Shown one piece after another: positions 31,239-43,455 of a stretch of DNA of 48,018 bases. Below the pieces are notes generated by a model. The model was not told the DNA's origin, ran no database searches, and worked only from the letters and a program-made list of their open reading frames with translations. Origin of the DNA: Syncephalastrum monosporum B8922 (taxonomy: Eukaryota > Mucoromycota > Mucoromycetes > Mucorales > Syncephalastraceae); NCBI GenBank assembly GCA_000697355.1, contig JNEN01001267.1:1-48018 (forward strand). Direction: 5' to 3'. Position 1 is the first letter of the stretch. Every line of letters begins with the position of its first letter. The position numbers and the translations under genes are program-made.

Positions 31239-32618
31239 ATGACAAAATCTATAGAAGAGCAAGATTCTCTTATCAAAGAACTCCAGGCAGAACTTGCAGA
31301 GAAGCATCCCGCTGCTCCGCACCAAGAAGTATACTGTCCTATCATGAGTGTCAACGCTTTATTTATCTCTTCTTGCGTTTAGTACCTGCGCCAGTTTCTC
31401 ATTGCGCGCAGCTGGAATGTCGTACGTTTATGGCTTTCACCATCCCACCATTACCATACAATACCATAATGTAGCACACCATGCTCATTGCACTTCACAT
31501 AGAAAGCGGCCAAGGAGCAATTGGACAGCACAATGGCATGGCGAAAGGAGAATGCGGTCGATGAGCACCCGGTAGCGACCGCAACCAACAAACTGCCGCT
31601 GCTGTACCCGGTGCGCGGATTTGACTCTCTGCCAGACAGCAACCTCGAGAATGAGGCCGGTATCAGCGAATCGGTATTGCGCGTGTATCGTTGGATGGGC
31701 GGCAGCTGCCTGCACAAGACGGACAAAGACGGGTGCCCCATATATATAGAGCGCCTTGGCTACCACGCTGCCAAGGAAATCGCCAAGAACACAACAGCCG
31801 AAGAAGTGTCCCAATACCACATTGGCTGCAATGAGTTCCTTCACCGTGTCGTCATGAAGGACTGCTCCCGCAAGGCAAACAAGACCATCAACCGCGAAAC
31901 CGTCATTTTTGACTGCACCGGCATGGGCTGGCACCGTACGTCATGATTATTATATTATAGAAGGGAAAAAAGGGGGTGCCCCCCACTCCACTCACACGCG
32001 GATTATACCTCTGTCCATATTTATTTATATCTATGCAGAGTTCCATATGCCCGCACTACAGTACATTCGCGCCATCTCGGACACGGACCAAAGATATTAT
32101 CCCGAAACCTTGAATCGCCTCTTTTTGGTCAATGCGCCTTCCGCGTTTGTCATGGTCTGGAAAATCGTCAAGGGCTGGCTTGACCCGGGTGTAAGTCTCA
32201 TCGCAATTCTGTCTACAAACCAACTCAACGCAACTCACACATCCATTGTCTTCTTACAGACCATCGACAAAATACAGATCCTTGGCAAAGATTACAAGCA
32301 AGTTCTGCTGGAGCACATTGAAGCCGAGAACTTGCCTGACTTTTTGGGTGGCACATGTACCTGCGACCACATGCCGGGCGGCTGCGTCCCTTCACAGAGT
32401 ACGCCACATCATTCCCCTTTTTTTCTTGTCCTTTCTAGCGCATGAACCGTATCATCTGATCAACTCTGTGTGTTTGTTTTGTAGTCCTTAAGAATATTCC
32501 TGTCATTGAGGCCCAGGAACACAACGGAAAGACCGTTCGCGCATACAATGACGATATCATGGAAAAAGCCAAGACCGACGAGGCTATCCGAGGTCCTGGC
32601 TTCTTCGACCACTGGTGA
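31239..32618 (+). CDS. SEC14-like CRAL-TRIO lipid-transfer protein
   Basis: Exons are 31239-31328, 31383-31421, 31503-31935, 32039-32190, 32260-32398 and 32485-32618, giving 328 aa. The CRAL-TRIO N-domain appears as YLRQFLIARSWNVKAAKEQL. The lipid-binding domain has CPIYIERLGYH, a TVIFDCTGMGWH strand, then YYPETLNRLFLVNAPSAFVM, VKGWLDPGTIDKIQILGKD and NLPDFLGGTCTCDHMPGGC. These are diagnostic of Sec14-type phosphatidylinositol/phosphatidylcholine transfer proteins that couple lipid metabolism to Golgi and plasma-membrane signalling. Introns are 54-103 nt with good sites, and the short 39-nt exon 2 splits the N-domain. The start MTKSIEEQ is the first ATG in frame before that domain. No damage is seen; the paralogue (Sec14 versus Sfh) is unresolved. 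Confidence 0.93.
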
Positions 32619-32734
32619 TTAGATAGAGACACGACGTAATAAATTATCATGATCATGTTGGAAACCAAAAAAAAAAAAAAAAAAAAGAATCCAGGGAACA
32701 TGTGATGGAAATCGGTTTCTTTTATTTTATATGA
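32619..32734. other. Short convergent spacer with A-run
   Basis: Only 116 bp separate the stop codons of the SEC14-like gene (+) and SPP1 (-). It includes an A-run of about 20 nt at 32668-32688. The two 3' UTRs probably overlap. Confidence 0.6.
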
Positions 32735-35164
32735 TTACGATGCATGATGAACGATCGTTCCGTTTTCCATGAAAGCCATGTTTTTGGCACTCGCGTTCTC
32801 TCGCCGCAGGCGCATTCGGGCCTTGATGTGCTGGCGTTCCCGGTTGAGACGGGCCAGCGCCGCCACCTCCAGCACCCGGTCCTGCTCAATCTCGAGTGTC
32901 TTGAGCTGCTGCCAGCCCTCATGGCGCAAACACTTGCCTAGCTTCGGACAGATGGTGTAGTTCGTCAAGGAAGCCGGCACCGTCTCCTTCTCATCTTCCA
33001 AAAAATCAAGGCGCACGCCGCCTTCGGCCGCCTCGTCCAGCGAGGCCGACCGCACCACGCGCCACATCTGACTCGGACACACCAGGCGCGAATCGAAGCG
33101 GCATTCTTTCTTGGTATCCACGTCGCGCAGTCTCTCCATGACCCTGTCGAGAAAGGCTCTGCGGCGCTCGACGACCGCGACACGGTCCCGAATCGCATCC
33201 CGTTCGCGACGCATCGCCTGGAGTCGGGCCTGATCATCCCGGTCGACCTGGAGGTTGAGCTGGCTCTTGGCGCAGGTCGTGTGCACCATAGCTTCCAGGG
33301 TCTGACTGCCAAGGGTCGACAGCTTACGCCGGGCGACAGCCAGGCCACACTCGGGCGAGCAGTATTTTGATTCGCGGCCTTGGGCTTTGCTGATGCGCGC
33401 CGGGTGCTGGCACGCGTCGTTGGCACAGGCGGGTTTGTACGTCGATGTCTGTCCGTCTAACACAGTCCCCGATGGGTCAGTTCATGGAACACAGGATCAG
33501 GCACGCTGCTTTTTTTTTTTTTTGTCGTTTAGCTTACCAGATGAGCATTTATCACAGAAAAAGAGGTCCAGCCACTCGCCGCGCATGCGATCCAGCCCCA
33601 CGCATTCACCGTGATACCAGTCCTGGCAGCCATCGCACGGAAGCATATAGCGCGGCGAGACGAAAGGCGTTTTGCAGACACAATAAAGCCGGATTTCCTC
33701 TTTGGCGCGCTTCATACCCTTTTTGGCACCTGCAGGAAGAGCTGCCGTCGCCGCGCCTGCCTTGGTGTCGCGCCGTTTGGCAGCCGCCTCGCCTGTCTCG
33801 GACTTGGGCGGGCGACCTCGCTTTTTGCCCTTCTTGGTCAGGCCTGGCTCGGGTGTGCTGCTCGGATGAGTGGTGATGATCGAGGTGCCAGCGCTCGGCG
33901 GGGGTGACTAGAAGAAGGAGTGGAGTTGGGGGGGGTATGCGTTCAGTTATTTTTCTTCTTTGTTCGTGTTTCTTTTTGTTCCTTGTCTTATGCAAGGGAT
34001 GATCTGGTTACGTACGTTCTCAACACCTTTTTCGTTCCGGACTTCCAAAGCTTTTTTGGAAGGCCTGCCTTTTTTGGCGGATTTGACGGGTTTGGGTTGT
34101 GGCGGTGGCGGCATCCTCTGTGGCACGGTATCGAGCGGCGTGGGAGGGTCGTACGCGTGGCGCATGCGGGGGTCCGAGGTATAAAGGCCGGTGCCGGCTG
34201 GCGGCTGGTCGAGCAGCATGTCGATGGGGAAGCTGCGCTTACGCGACTTGTGACTGGAATAGGGGGGTGTATCGGGTTGGTAGTTATAATACATGTAGGT
34301 GGAGCTGGAGGAGGAGGTGGTGGAGGTGGACGACGAGCCGTTGGTAGGGTACGTGTACGTGGGTGCAGGAGCAGCAGGGCGGGCCAGCTGGGTGGTATAA
34401 GCATACGGGTCTGAATAGGGCGGCTGCTGGTGCGCAGAGGCATTGATGAATTCATGCTGGAAATGCGGAGCTGCGTGAGGAAATGGAGGTGGATAGGGAT
34501 GCTGGGGTGGTTGCTGTACACTGGTGTTGGGAGTATGGGCAGTATTCATAGTACTCATAGTGTTCATAGTGTTCATAGTATTCGTAACACGCGTGGCATC
34601 CGTAGTTGCCGATGAAGACGACGCGGGGGACTGTACGGGGTCGTATACGTAAGGATGGAGCCGCTCGGTGCTGCCATGGTCGAGCGGGGTCTCCACGGGC
34701 TGCCACTTGAGTGCGTTGGCGTCGTTGGTCTTCTCCTTGCGTTTGCGGTGCGGCAGACGCTTGGGAGGTTGTTTATCGCTGGGACTGCCATTCACATGCG
34801 GTGTCGCGTCTGAAGTCCGCCGAGTATCCCACGAGAGCACGGCGTCGGTCGTGGCCGACTGGGAGGGCCGCCCTGGGTCTTTTGCAAACGGGCGATGGGC
34901 TTCATTGGCCGGCGGCGGGGGTTGCAAGTACGGCGGGCTGTGGAGAGGCCCTTCGAGGGCAGGATCACGGCCGTTGTGCGGTTGCTGCTGTGGGTGTTCA
35001 GCCGGAGCGGGATTGAGCATAGCACCGATGTCCAGGGCTCGTGTGTTCCGAGCCGGATCGGGCGGATCGGTATTCTTGTGTGGGATTGAGTAAGGCATGT
35101 CTGGGTAGTAGAGATCAGCAGTCGGCCAAGCATGCACGCTTGGGGAGGGTTGTTTGCCGGACAT
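32735..35164 (-). CDS. SPP1: PHD-finger COMPASS subunit (Spp1/CXXC1 homologue)
   Basis: Exons are 34016-35164, 33538-33907 and 32735-33456, giving 746 aa. After a 383-residue disordered Pro/Thr/Met/Tyr-rich region come two AT-hook-like motifs (KKGRPSKK near 368 and KKRGRPPKSE near 408). A PHD finger follows at about 457-506 (LYCVCKTPF, MLPCDGCQDWYHGECVGLD, FFCDKCSS). Then comes the Spp1/Cfp1-specific second zinc cluster (CANDACQHPARI, SKYCSPECGLAVARR) and a coiled-coil C-terminal domain with ICPKLGKCLRHEGWQQL. Spp1 reads H3K4me3 and belongs to the Set1/COMPASS H3K4 methyltransferase. The vertebrate CXXC DNA-binding finger is absent, as in other fungi; AT-hooks may stand in for DNA contact (inference). 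The start is the ATG of MSGKQPSPS. Confidence 0.92.
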
Positions 35165-35614
35165 GCACACGTGGCTCTCTTTCTTTCTTTAACGGACAGA
35201 AGAGAGAGTGAGGGTGTGTGGGTATGGGAGGAGCCACTCTTGAGTATAGAGCAGAGTAACTACGGCTGGGTACGTCAAGTAGAATATACTGTATAGTACA
35301 CTATAGTATAGTATAGTATAGTATAATGTAATAAGATTATATATATAAAGTCGTCCGTGACTGAGGGAAGAGCGGCCGCAAAAGAGGGGAGGGGTTGTGT
35401 CCTCCAGTTTCTGCCATGCTTTCTCGTTTTGTAATTGTGTGACGGCCATTAGCCGTTTCGGGTCATTTTCATTTCATGCTCTCTTACCCCCATCCACCCA
35501 CACTGAAACTAAGTAGCGTACGTAGAAGAAAACGTTCATTAAGCAGCGTGTAATAATTATTGGTATTGTAAGATTAGATGGTCGGGTCGGTATCGCTTCG
35601 TTTCTTTTCGTTGT
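35165..35614. other. Intergenic region between SPP1 start and membrane-protein stop
   Basis: Contains the SPP1 promoter (minus strand) and a (TATAG)n microsatellite at 35302-35325 with a longer TA-rich tract to about 35346. No coding sequence is supported. Confidence 0.5.
35302..35325. repeat. (TATAG)n microsatellite
   Basis: Roughly five TATAG units about 140 bp upstream of the SPP1 start codon, embedded in TA-rich DNA. It may serve as, or overlap, the TATA region of SPP1. Confidence 0.8.
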
Positions 35615-37800
35615 TTACGAATAGCGTGTCGAAGTGCGTGGGCACTGATTGAGCCATTGCGAGTCGTCTGTTCTTTGACGCCGCACGCATTCGGGTGGCG
35701 TCGCGCCCACCCGTTCGTCCATATCACTTGCTTGTTCAAAACTTGGCTGCTGTCGGGGGATGACGGGCGGCGGCGGTGGGGGCAGAGGCATATGCTGGTG
35801 CTGTTGCGTCGCCCAGTCCTGGCTCCAGTCCCGCTCTGCTCCTCCTGGCGTCCCATTCGACTCGCTGACACGCGCAAGCGACCCGCCGGAGCTTTGGCTC
35901 GTTGTTTTCGTGTCACTCGGCAGATTCTGGGAGACCAACGTAGCCGTCGACGGTGTGAAAACTGGAGGTGCGGGCTGCTCATATGGGCGCTGATAGTACG
36001 TCGTCGGTTCCTGCGGCAACGGGTCGGATGGGGCCGGTCCCGAAGGCGGCGGTGGCGGTGGCGGTGGTAAACTGTAAGCGGTGCGGCTAGCGTAACCTAG
36101 CGACTCCTGTTGCTGCACACCTTCTGTCATCGGCACCACGACGGATTCCTTGGTGTCATAGTCGTAATCGCTCGAGATATTCGAGACTTGCGTCAGCAAA
36201 TGCGGCGGTGCCTGGTAGTTTTCGAATTGATTGCTGTTGCCAGGCTTCGGGTTCGAAAGGAACTCGTGCGAGGCCCCGTTGATGCCTGTCATGTTGCTGT
36301 TGCTGACCGTCGGCTTGGGATGGAAAATAAGGATCACGAGAAACCATGCAACCACGGTGGTGATATTGACTTTAAAAAAAGTTTTCAGTATACACACATT
36401 CAGTTGAGAAGGGATACGCGACGTACTGTTACAAATCAGGATATCAGCCGAGAACTTGTGCGTGTTAAGCATCTTGCGTGCCGTCAGACCATCCACGCTG
36501 AGCAGAATGAAGCTGGTTGACGCGATAAACACGACAAGAGACAAGATGAAATTCAGTTCCTGAAAATAGCGTATCTTGTGCGCGATGCTTCTCGAGTTGT
36601 TCGATTCACGTGTGCTTGCGAGCAGTTTTTGGAAACGGAAATGAGAGCTGATGCCCAATAACGCCACAATCATATTTTCTTCAATATAAAAGTTAGATAA
36701 GCAAAAATCGTCTTTCCTCTCCCCTTGTACTTACGGCAGGCATACACAAGCTCCGGGATAATTTCCTTGTAAGTGGAGGGATATACGTCGCGCGAGAAGT
36801 TATACTGCAGTACAGGAAAAATGATAATGCTCACAACAGTCCTAAATACGGCGTGGGTTAGGATATCGTCGCTGTATTCCAGAGTCCACCTTACCAGCCA
36901 ATGTAGAACTTGAACTCTCTGCTGCTCATGAAACTTGCTTTTGCCACCGAGTTAGCCAGGTAGTTCCAAAAGCATTGGAGCAAAAGCAACGTTCCGCTGT
37001 ACATAAATGAAAAAAAAAAGGTCATATGATGAGTTATCTACTTGCATGAAAGCGGCGGCCTACTGCTTACGTCTGAAGCGACATGCCAATGCACAGACTG
37101 TAGTCTACATGAGCTGAAAATTAGTCTTCGCTTTTCAGGGGTACAATCAAAGGGGCCATTGTCCGGGGAAAGGACGGGTTGGATGAGGAGAAGTGCCGAG
37201 GGAGAAGGTATCAACGATAAGAGGAAAAGAAAGGGAGCGAAAGAAGTAGGAAACATGCTCTAGGGCAATAGGATAAAAGAGAGGACAGAAAGAGAAGGTA
37301 CACAGCGTGTTTGAGGGGAGTGGCAAATCAGTGTGTTGCACTTGCCTGTGGGAATAACAAGGCTCCTGTCCGCCTGAGTCCACATTTGTTCCGGCTTGGT
37401 GATGATGTTACCAAAGATGGACGCAAACCCTTCTTCATACTTGATTTTGCATGATGTGATATCTACACAGGACGCAAAAGTGGGTTGGTTTTCTAACAGA
37501 CAAACAAACAAACAAAAGCGATTCTGTGTATATACCATAGTAGAGTTGAAAGGGTATCATTATAGCTATGAGAAGGGTAACTATACTTTTGAGCTCGCCC
37601 TGCTTGAAACGCGAAGGCTTAAAGCACTCGAATTTGTCGAGCGTCCCCACGCGATACAGGAACCATACGTAAAGATATACCACCGAGACAGCACGTTCTA
37701 TTGATCAGAAGAGTCAATGCGGCAAAATGGTGAGCTAAGCAGCACGTCGATCAAGAAGTAGGGCCGTACGTAAAAAGCTGAAATCGCTAAGGTGTGTCAT
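35615..37800 (-). CDS. Seven-segment membrane protein with proline-rich cytosolic tail
   Basis: Eight exons: 37770-37800, 37536-37697, 37346-37462, 37071-37104, 36996-36895, 36735-36841, 36427-36678 and 35615-36369; total 519 aa. Hydrophobic segments in order: VVYLYVWFLYRV, SIVTLLIAIMIPFQLYY, a long YSLCIGMSLQTGTLLLLQCF region, FYIGWTVVSIIIFPVLQY, VYACQNMIVALLGIS, FILSLVVFIASTSFILL and ITTVVAWFLVILIF. The last 190 residues are a soluble Pro/Gln/Ser-rich tail. Short N-terminus, seven segments and a long tail give a receptor-like topology, but I recognise no GPCR family motif and assign no function. The intron at 37345 uses a GC donor (ACAG|GCAAGT), one exon is 34 nt, and the last intron (36370-36426) is stop-free in frame. 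The function could equally be a transporter or scaffold. Confidence 0.82.
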
Positions 37801-40079
37801 GACTCGTACTATACGTATGTATGTATGCGTATGTGGTGGGGTAGTGGAGGAGGAGTGGTGGGGAGAGAGAGAGAGAGAGAGGAAAAGAGAGAAGTACGTT
37901 CAAGTAGTCGGCTCAGAAAAAAGATGACCACGCAACGCAGTAAGAGCTCATACACATGTCCCATCATGGGCGTAGACACAAACGACGCATCTAATTTCCG
38001 TCTTGGGCCTGCCCCTTTCCTGTCCACCCCCTCTTTTCGCCCCTCTCTTTTGCCCTGACTCAAACCCCAACTCAGCAGGAGCTCAGAAGATGAAAAGGAG
38101 GAGGCGTCCTCTCTCGTCAGCAGAGGACCTCGCCTTTGTCTTAATTCTATAATCTTATTCATTTCCGCCCGCTCATTCGAGCTTAGTTTTCTAACTTTGC
38201 TGATGGTGCATTTCTCTGCATAAAAAAATCTAATTCGCCTGTTTCCCTTTTTCTCGTTTTTGCATTTTTCTTCCTATTCAACTGCGTATAGAACCATGGC
38301 AGAGACACAACACACAACGTCACACGGGTACCCAGGAGTTCAAGACTACCTGAACTGGTAGTGCCTCGTGGAGGATAGGACAAAAGTGATGAAGGGACAA
38401 ACCGTGGGTGTTACCTCCTGCTGTTTGCTTTTGGACTATATGCAGTGTGGAGGGCGGAGCACAACAATCTATGCTCAGGAGAACGTTCAACGAGGAATAC
38501 CATACAAGGAATGAGGAAGTAGCGTCCTATGACGTGTGAATGTTTTGAAAAAACTACAGTAATACAAAACCGACGCGACTAGTCCTCGCCTTGTACATCA
38601 TTCTAGGACTCGCAGAGGATAGTGCATTTATATGTATCAGCGCCAGTGCTCATAATGTGTCATGGTACTCATGCAGTCTGACCGGTCTGTGGGGGATTCG
38701 GAGGGGCCGAAGTGCCCGATTAGATCAGGCAGAAGAATAAATCGTTGATTCGCTAATGATTAATGAATTTCTGCGTGTAATAGATCTTCATAGATACTTG
38801 TGCTCATAGCTTAGAGAAGACAAATAGATAGGATTATGAGGCGTGATCTGCAACCGTATTTATCTTTACCGATGGACCGCGCCTAAACAAGGTTGGGACG
38901 AATAGACTTTCGGGATGCTTATGGATCTCAATGCTTTATGCTGTATTCTCCTCTTTAAACAGGTACAGTCTAGAAAAAAATTACGGAAGGATATTTGTGT
39001 TACTCCCGGAATGATCCATCGCCAATCGATCAAAAGCTACTCCTATAATACTGCCACCAATTTCCTATTTATGTGCTCTTATTGTTTATTGTACCGATGT
39101 AAATGGGGTTTTACGCCTTTTTTTTTTTTACCAGCCAATTAGTCAGCACCTATCCTGCAACATTGCTTGTATGCACCACACTCAAAATTCATATCACTCA
39201 CAAAGCGTCAGGTCTCACGGACTATGTCCAACGAAATGCATGATCTGAATTTTCAGAGGTATCTTTTTGTCCACCCTATTGCAGGAAGATGTACCTCGTC
39301 ATATCTTGATCAAGATCATGTACGCCATGCTTGCCCCTTCCCATATTATATATTGTCCTTAGCATAATTATCGAGATCTATGGTATGTGCTCCTGTCCAT
39401 CACATAGAAAATGGCACGTAAAGCTATCAGCTCTGGAAACATCTAGAAAGGGTCTTGATCGCTCCAAAAAAAAAATGGTTTCACCCATCAAGGCATCATG
39501 CTTTATAATTGTTATATGCTTGAGATACAATTCTTCATACAAGAAAAAAGCTAGGCATACTTACATACCATTATTAATAGCTTTTTCTGTAGTCTACACT
39601 TTCGCCATGTGATTACCTTTAAGAAGGAGGTTTTGGGTAAATGCAGAGCTCCGTGCCCCGAGTATATGCATGCTGGGTTACCATTGAGCTTGTTGAAAAA
39701 GCGCCCTTTTTGATAGAAATGTCGAGGAGACATGTACATGGCAGAACTTGGTCCAAGGTATCGACACACATTTACAATTGGATGATCGTAGACCCTGCCT
39801 AGTCAGGGGGGGGGACCGTTCTTATTCTATTTTATTCTTCTCGACAAGTGCTATAAGGATACTCTCCTCCCTTTCTTGTATCTTAAAAAAATTGCACAGA
39901 CATGCGTTCGATGATATAAAGGAAAAATTGGTAGATGGGGGCCTAACCATTGATGCCAACTCTAGCATGTAACCTCTTCCCATGTTTGACAGGGTTTCCG
40001 AGAATTTTGTTGTTTCACTTGTCCCGGAAACGCAATGTGAAAAAAAGTGGGAGTGTGCCCAATAATTTATTTTTATTAT
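37801..40079. other. Gene-poor interval of about 2.3 kb
   Basis: The first 350 bp are the likely promoter of the membrane-protein gene, with a (GA)n tract at 37865-37882. The rest is AT-rich, with a G-run at 39807-39814 and A/T-runs (39120-39130, 39468-39475). No domain, splice-supported gene, RNA gene or clear transposon motif was found. Confidence 0.45.
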
Positions 40080-41190
40080 TTACACGCGCGAGTTGCTCTG
40101 GATCGCACCACCATCGACAACGATGGTAGCACCGGTGGTATAGTTACCAGCGCGCGAGGACAGGTAAATGCAAGTACCTAAAAAGTAAGGAGGATTTTGT
40201 CAACGAAAAAGGTGAATGTAAGGCAAGGAAAAACGCCTTACCAGCAACATCCTCAGGCGTGCCGACACGGCCAACGGGAACCGAAGCCTTGATCTCGTCG
40301 CCATGCTTGCGCAGGGTCTCGGCCATCATCTTGGAGGGGAAGGAACCAGGCGCGATGGCGTTCACAGTGATCGACTCTCTGCCGAGACGACCGGCCAGAT
40401 GTCGGCTCATGTGGTGCACAGCAGCTTTGGAAGCCGAATAGGCGTAGCTCTCGAACTTGGGGACCTATCAAACCGTGTAAGGAACGGCTGATTCACATTG
40501 TTTTCAATTCAAGGAGTATCTTACAGTGACACCGTTGATGGAGCCAATGTTGATGACGCGGGAGGGGTTCTCCTGACTGGCCTTGGCGCGCAGCAGAGGC
40601 AAGCAAGCCTGGGTGAGGGCGAACACGCGGTTGACGTTCAGGTTCATGACCTTTTGGAAGGCGGCCTCGGGGTATTCGTCCAGCGGGGCACCCCAGGTAG
40701 CGCCAGCGTTGTTGATCAAGACGTCGAGGTCTAAATAATGATCGGTTATTATGCATAGGCCGATGGGATCCTTTTTAAAATACCACTCACGGGACTCATG
40801 CTTGGAAAGACCCTGAACGAGCTTCTTGATATCCTCGACATTTTGCAGGTCAGCTGGTAGAGCAACACACTTGCCAGGGCCCATAGCGCTCAACTTGGCG
40901 GCCACCTAATCCATCATGCAATGCATATATTAATATATTTCCCGTCTTCTCTTCACGTCTTATCATCACAAATCTGTTACCTCATCGCAGGCCTTGGCAG
41001 AGCGGCTGCTAATATAGACCTTGGCGCCCGCTTGAACGAAGCCCTGTCGCCCGGAATCTCGTCAGTGAACGAGAGTCTGGATCGCGACGATCGAGTCACT
41101 TACAGTGGCAATCATTTCACCAATGCCGCGCGAGCCACCAGTAACGAGTACGACCTTGTCCTTGACGCTGAAAAGAGCTTCAATATCCAT
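40080..41190 (-). CDS. Short-chain dehydrogenase/reductase (RhlG/FabG-like)
   Basis: Six exons: 41104-41190, 40981-41043, 40791-40905, 40525-40730, 40242-40464 and 40080-40177, giving 263 aa, the normal size of a classical SDR. Motifs are complete: VLVTGGSRGIG (cofactor glycine motif, 17-24), basic SSRSAKACDE after the second strand (suggesting NADP(H)), LINNAGA (95-98), IGSING with Ser152, YAYSASKAA with Tyr166 and Lys170, VNAIAPG, and a closing TGATIVVDGG. The whole reads most like fungal and bacterial 3-oxoacyl reductase or RhlG-type SDRs, which reduce ketoacyl or sugar-lipid substrates; the true substrate cannot be read from sequence. The start MDIEALFSVKD is a short leader directly before the first strand. 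C-terminal NSRV is not a standard peroxisomal signal. Confidence 0.95.
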
Positions 41191-43455
41191 CGTTGTGAGT
41201 GAAAAAGAAGAGTGAGAAACACTGTGTATTTCGGCTGACACACTCGTTTTTAACGTGCTTTCGGCTGAGATTCAAAGACTTCCCCGCACCACTCGCAAAT
41301 GGAAGCCTTTCATTTAAGATTACAAAAGCTTTACATCCATTTATCATGAGGTTAGATAGTGCATAATAATCAGGGATATATGCTCACTTGAGCTTAGTAC
41401 GGCTATACACAGCACTGCTGTCAAGTATCGCTTTCGGTTCCTACTCGTGCTGGATATGCACATTTAAACGTACTCAATTCACACATAAAATCCACCCATT
41501 TGCCTGCTAGCCAGATTCAGCTCAAGCTTTGTACATACCATTGGGCAGTTGAGCCCAATTATTTATTCTGCCTCTGTTGGAGCATGTTACGGCAACGGCA
41601 AGCGAGTGACTGCAGTCTGCGCTCATTTTCTATGGTAAATGTTTGTATTGGCTTCTCGCCTGTTTCCTAGATAGTACTCAAGGGCTCGAGGCTGACGCGT
41701 AATGTCCTTGGTTCGAGGTCGAAGCATCGGCTTGGGCTACACCTAAAATATACGTCTTCCTCGGCTGCACAATCGTCCGGTGGCGGATGGCGTCTGCCCG
41801 TGGCAGCCTGTTCTGTGCAGCCTCCATCATATATTTATGTTTGATGTCTGGCGATTGCCTATGCAGTAGCGATCTTCAAAGACGTTGTATTTTATATCTG
41901 AGTATACGTCAGGGGCAAGCCCATATTAGAGGAGTCGCCTGAATATTGACAACCTAAACCTGGTGCACTAACAAATGTACCCACACGTAGCCGGAGAGCA
42001 CTAAAGTGCATTCCATTGTCTTTGCCGGACTCCCATTGACTACCTTTAACCCCGTACAGATACCGCGTATTTTTCTCAAAATAATGACACCCGGGTGCGT
42101 TATGGGGGTTTGGATAGCATTATAACACAATAACACTCTATTACTGAAGACATTAAGTAGCGTCGACCACTGCAGGAGGTTCTTTCTTTGACCATGCCAT
42201 ACTGCGTTTCAAATTTATATGAAACGCAGACATAGGTACAGTTGGTCGTAAATTCACTCCTTTTAATCCCGTTTGTGAAAGCTCATTGTAGTTAATCGTC
42301 AGACTCACGGGGTATACAGTGCAATATATAATATACAGTATACAGTGTGTATGATGGCAGCTGATCATTGTAAAAGTGCATTGGAGGATGGCAACATATT
42401 TGATTAAAATAAGCGTGTCGTTGTTATAAGAGTGGTGATCAGGTCACAGCATTGTGCCATTAAGCTGGGTGAAGTGCGTGGGAATCGCGTCGACGTGGTG
42501 GTTGTTCGCGCTGATACGGTGCTATAAGGTAAAGTAGTCAGCTCATGAATGAATGACACTTTATTTGTTGATGAAAAGAAAGCGATGGAGCAGAGCAAGT
42601 GATCTAAATGGGTCTAAAGTGGTGTAAACGGGTCTATAATAGTTTAGAGGACTTTTTGTAATAAGAAGGATACTGCCGAAATGGGCTATTTTTACTATAA
42701 AATTAACCGTGCTATGTTGACTAGTCGGCCAGGGCGTCTGATCAACGTTCGGAAGGTTACAGGTTCGAATCCCGGGTTCGGGCCTGTTAGGATGTTAATT
42801 TGGGACGCCAAATGCATCTGAAGTCCGATTGGGGTGGCTTCCATAGGGACGGAAGCACCTCAGTTGGGCTAGCCTTCTGCACAAATTTATCATGAATTTT
42901 CGTATGCTTCTTTTCTTCTTCTTAAGCGCTTTACTTGCACTTGGAGAAGATGAAGGCGCGCTCTTATGACGCTTACGGTGCTGCGCCAGCCAGTCAATTA
43001 CTTCGCCAGGTTAATTCTCCCGTGCGAAGCGTATCAAACGAACGATCGAAGCGAGTTAACACGCCGACCAAGAAAAAAAAAGTGTATCTACTCAAACTGT
43101 GAGCCTTGGGAGTGCGTGGGATAGTGTTCATGATACGAAGAAACTTCTGCCATAGTCGCTGCTGATGATGTGCTTTACCCAGGGCGCAATGGCGGCGTCT
43201 ACCAGAAGAGAATAAAGGGACGGCACCAGTGAGCAGAGCATCGACCTGGTAACCTGGTAATACATGATCTGCCTAAAGTGCAGGAACGTAAAGTGCAGAC
43301 ATCTGATGATTGGCGAGGCAGGCACACCAGCTGAAGTAATCACAGCATTTTAATTGGCTGTCAAACCCAAAGCTGCTCTTTGCCTTTTTTATGCCGCCAA
43401 GAAAGTCTTTTCGTTTTCGCTTTCTTTTGCTTAAGCAACTCTTATTTATCGTGCC
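41191..43455. other. Gene-poor interval with a tRNA-like relic
   Basis: Contains the SDR promoter, AT-rich DNA with TATAC-rich stretches near 42310-42350, and the tRNA-like segment at 42727-42784. No coding region is supported; the short ORFs lack domains and splice context. Confidence 0.45.
42727..42784 (+). pseudogene. Degenerate tRNA-Val(AAC)-like sequence or tRNA-derived SINE head
   Basis: A good B box GGTTCGAATCC lies at 42762-42772. Before it, TCTGA (42737-42741) pairs with TCGGA (42749-42753, one G-T pair) around a 7-nt loop TCAACGT, which would place anticodon AAC. The flanking AGGGCG and GGAAGGTTAC resemble tRNA-Val spacing. The D arm is truncated, loop position 33 is C instead of T, and the T-stem is mismatched, so it cannot be a working tRNA. 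GGCC at the 5' side and GGGCC at the 3' side may be acceptor remains. Confidence 0.35.

Noticed and set aside
33920..34414. 164-aa plus-strand ORF antisense to SPP1 exon 1
   Set aside because: Gly/Arg-rich shadow of a Pro/Ser-rich exon.
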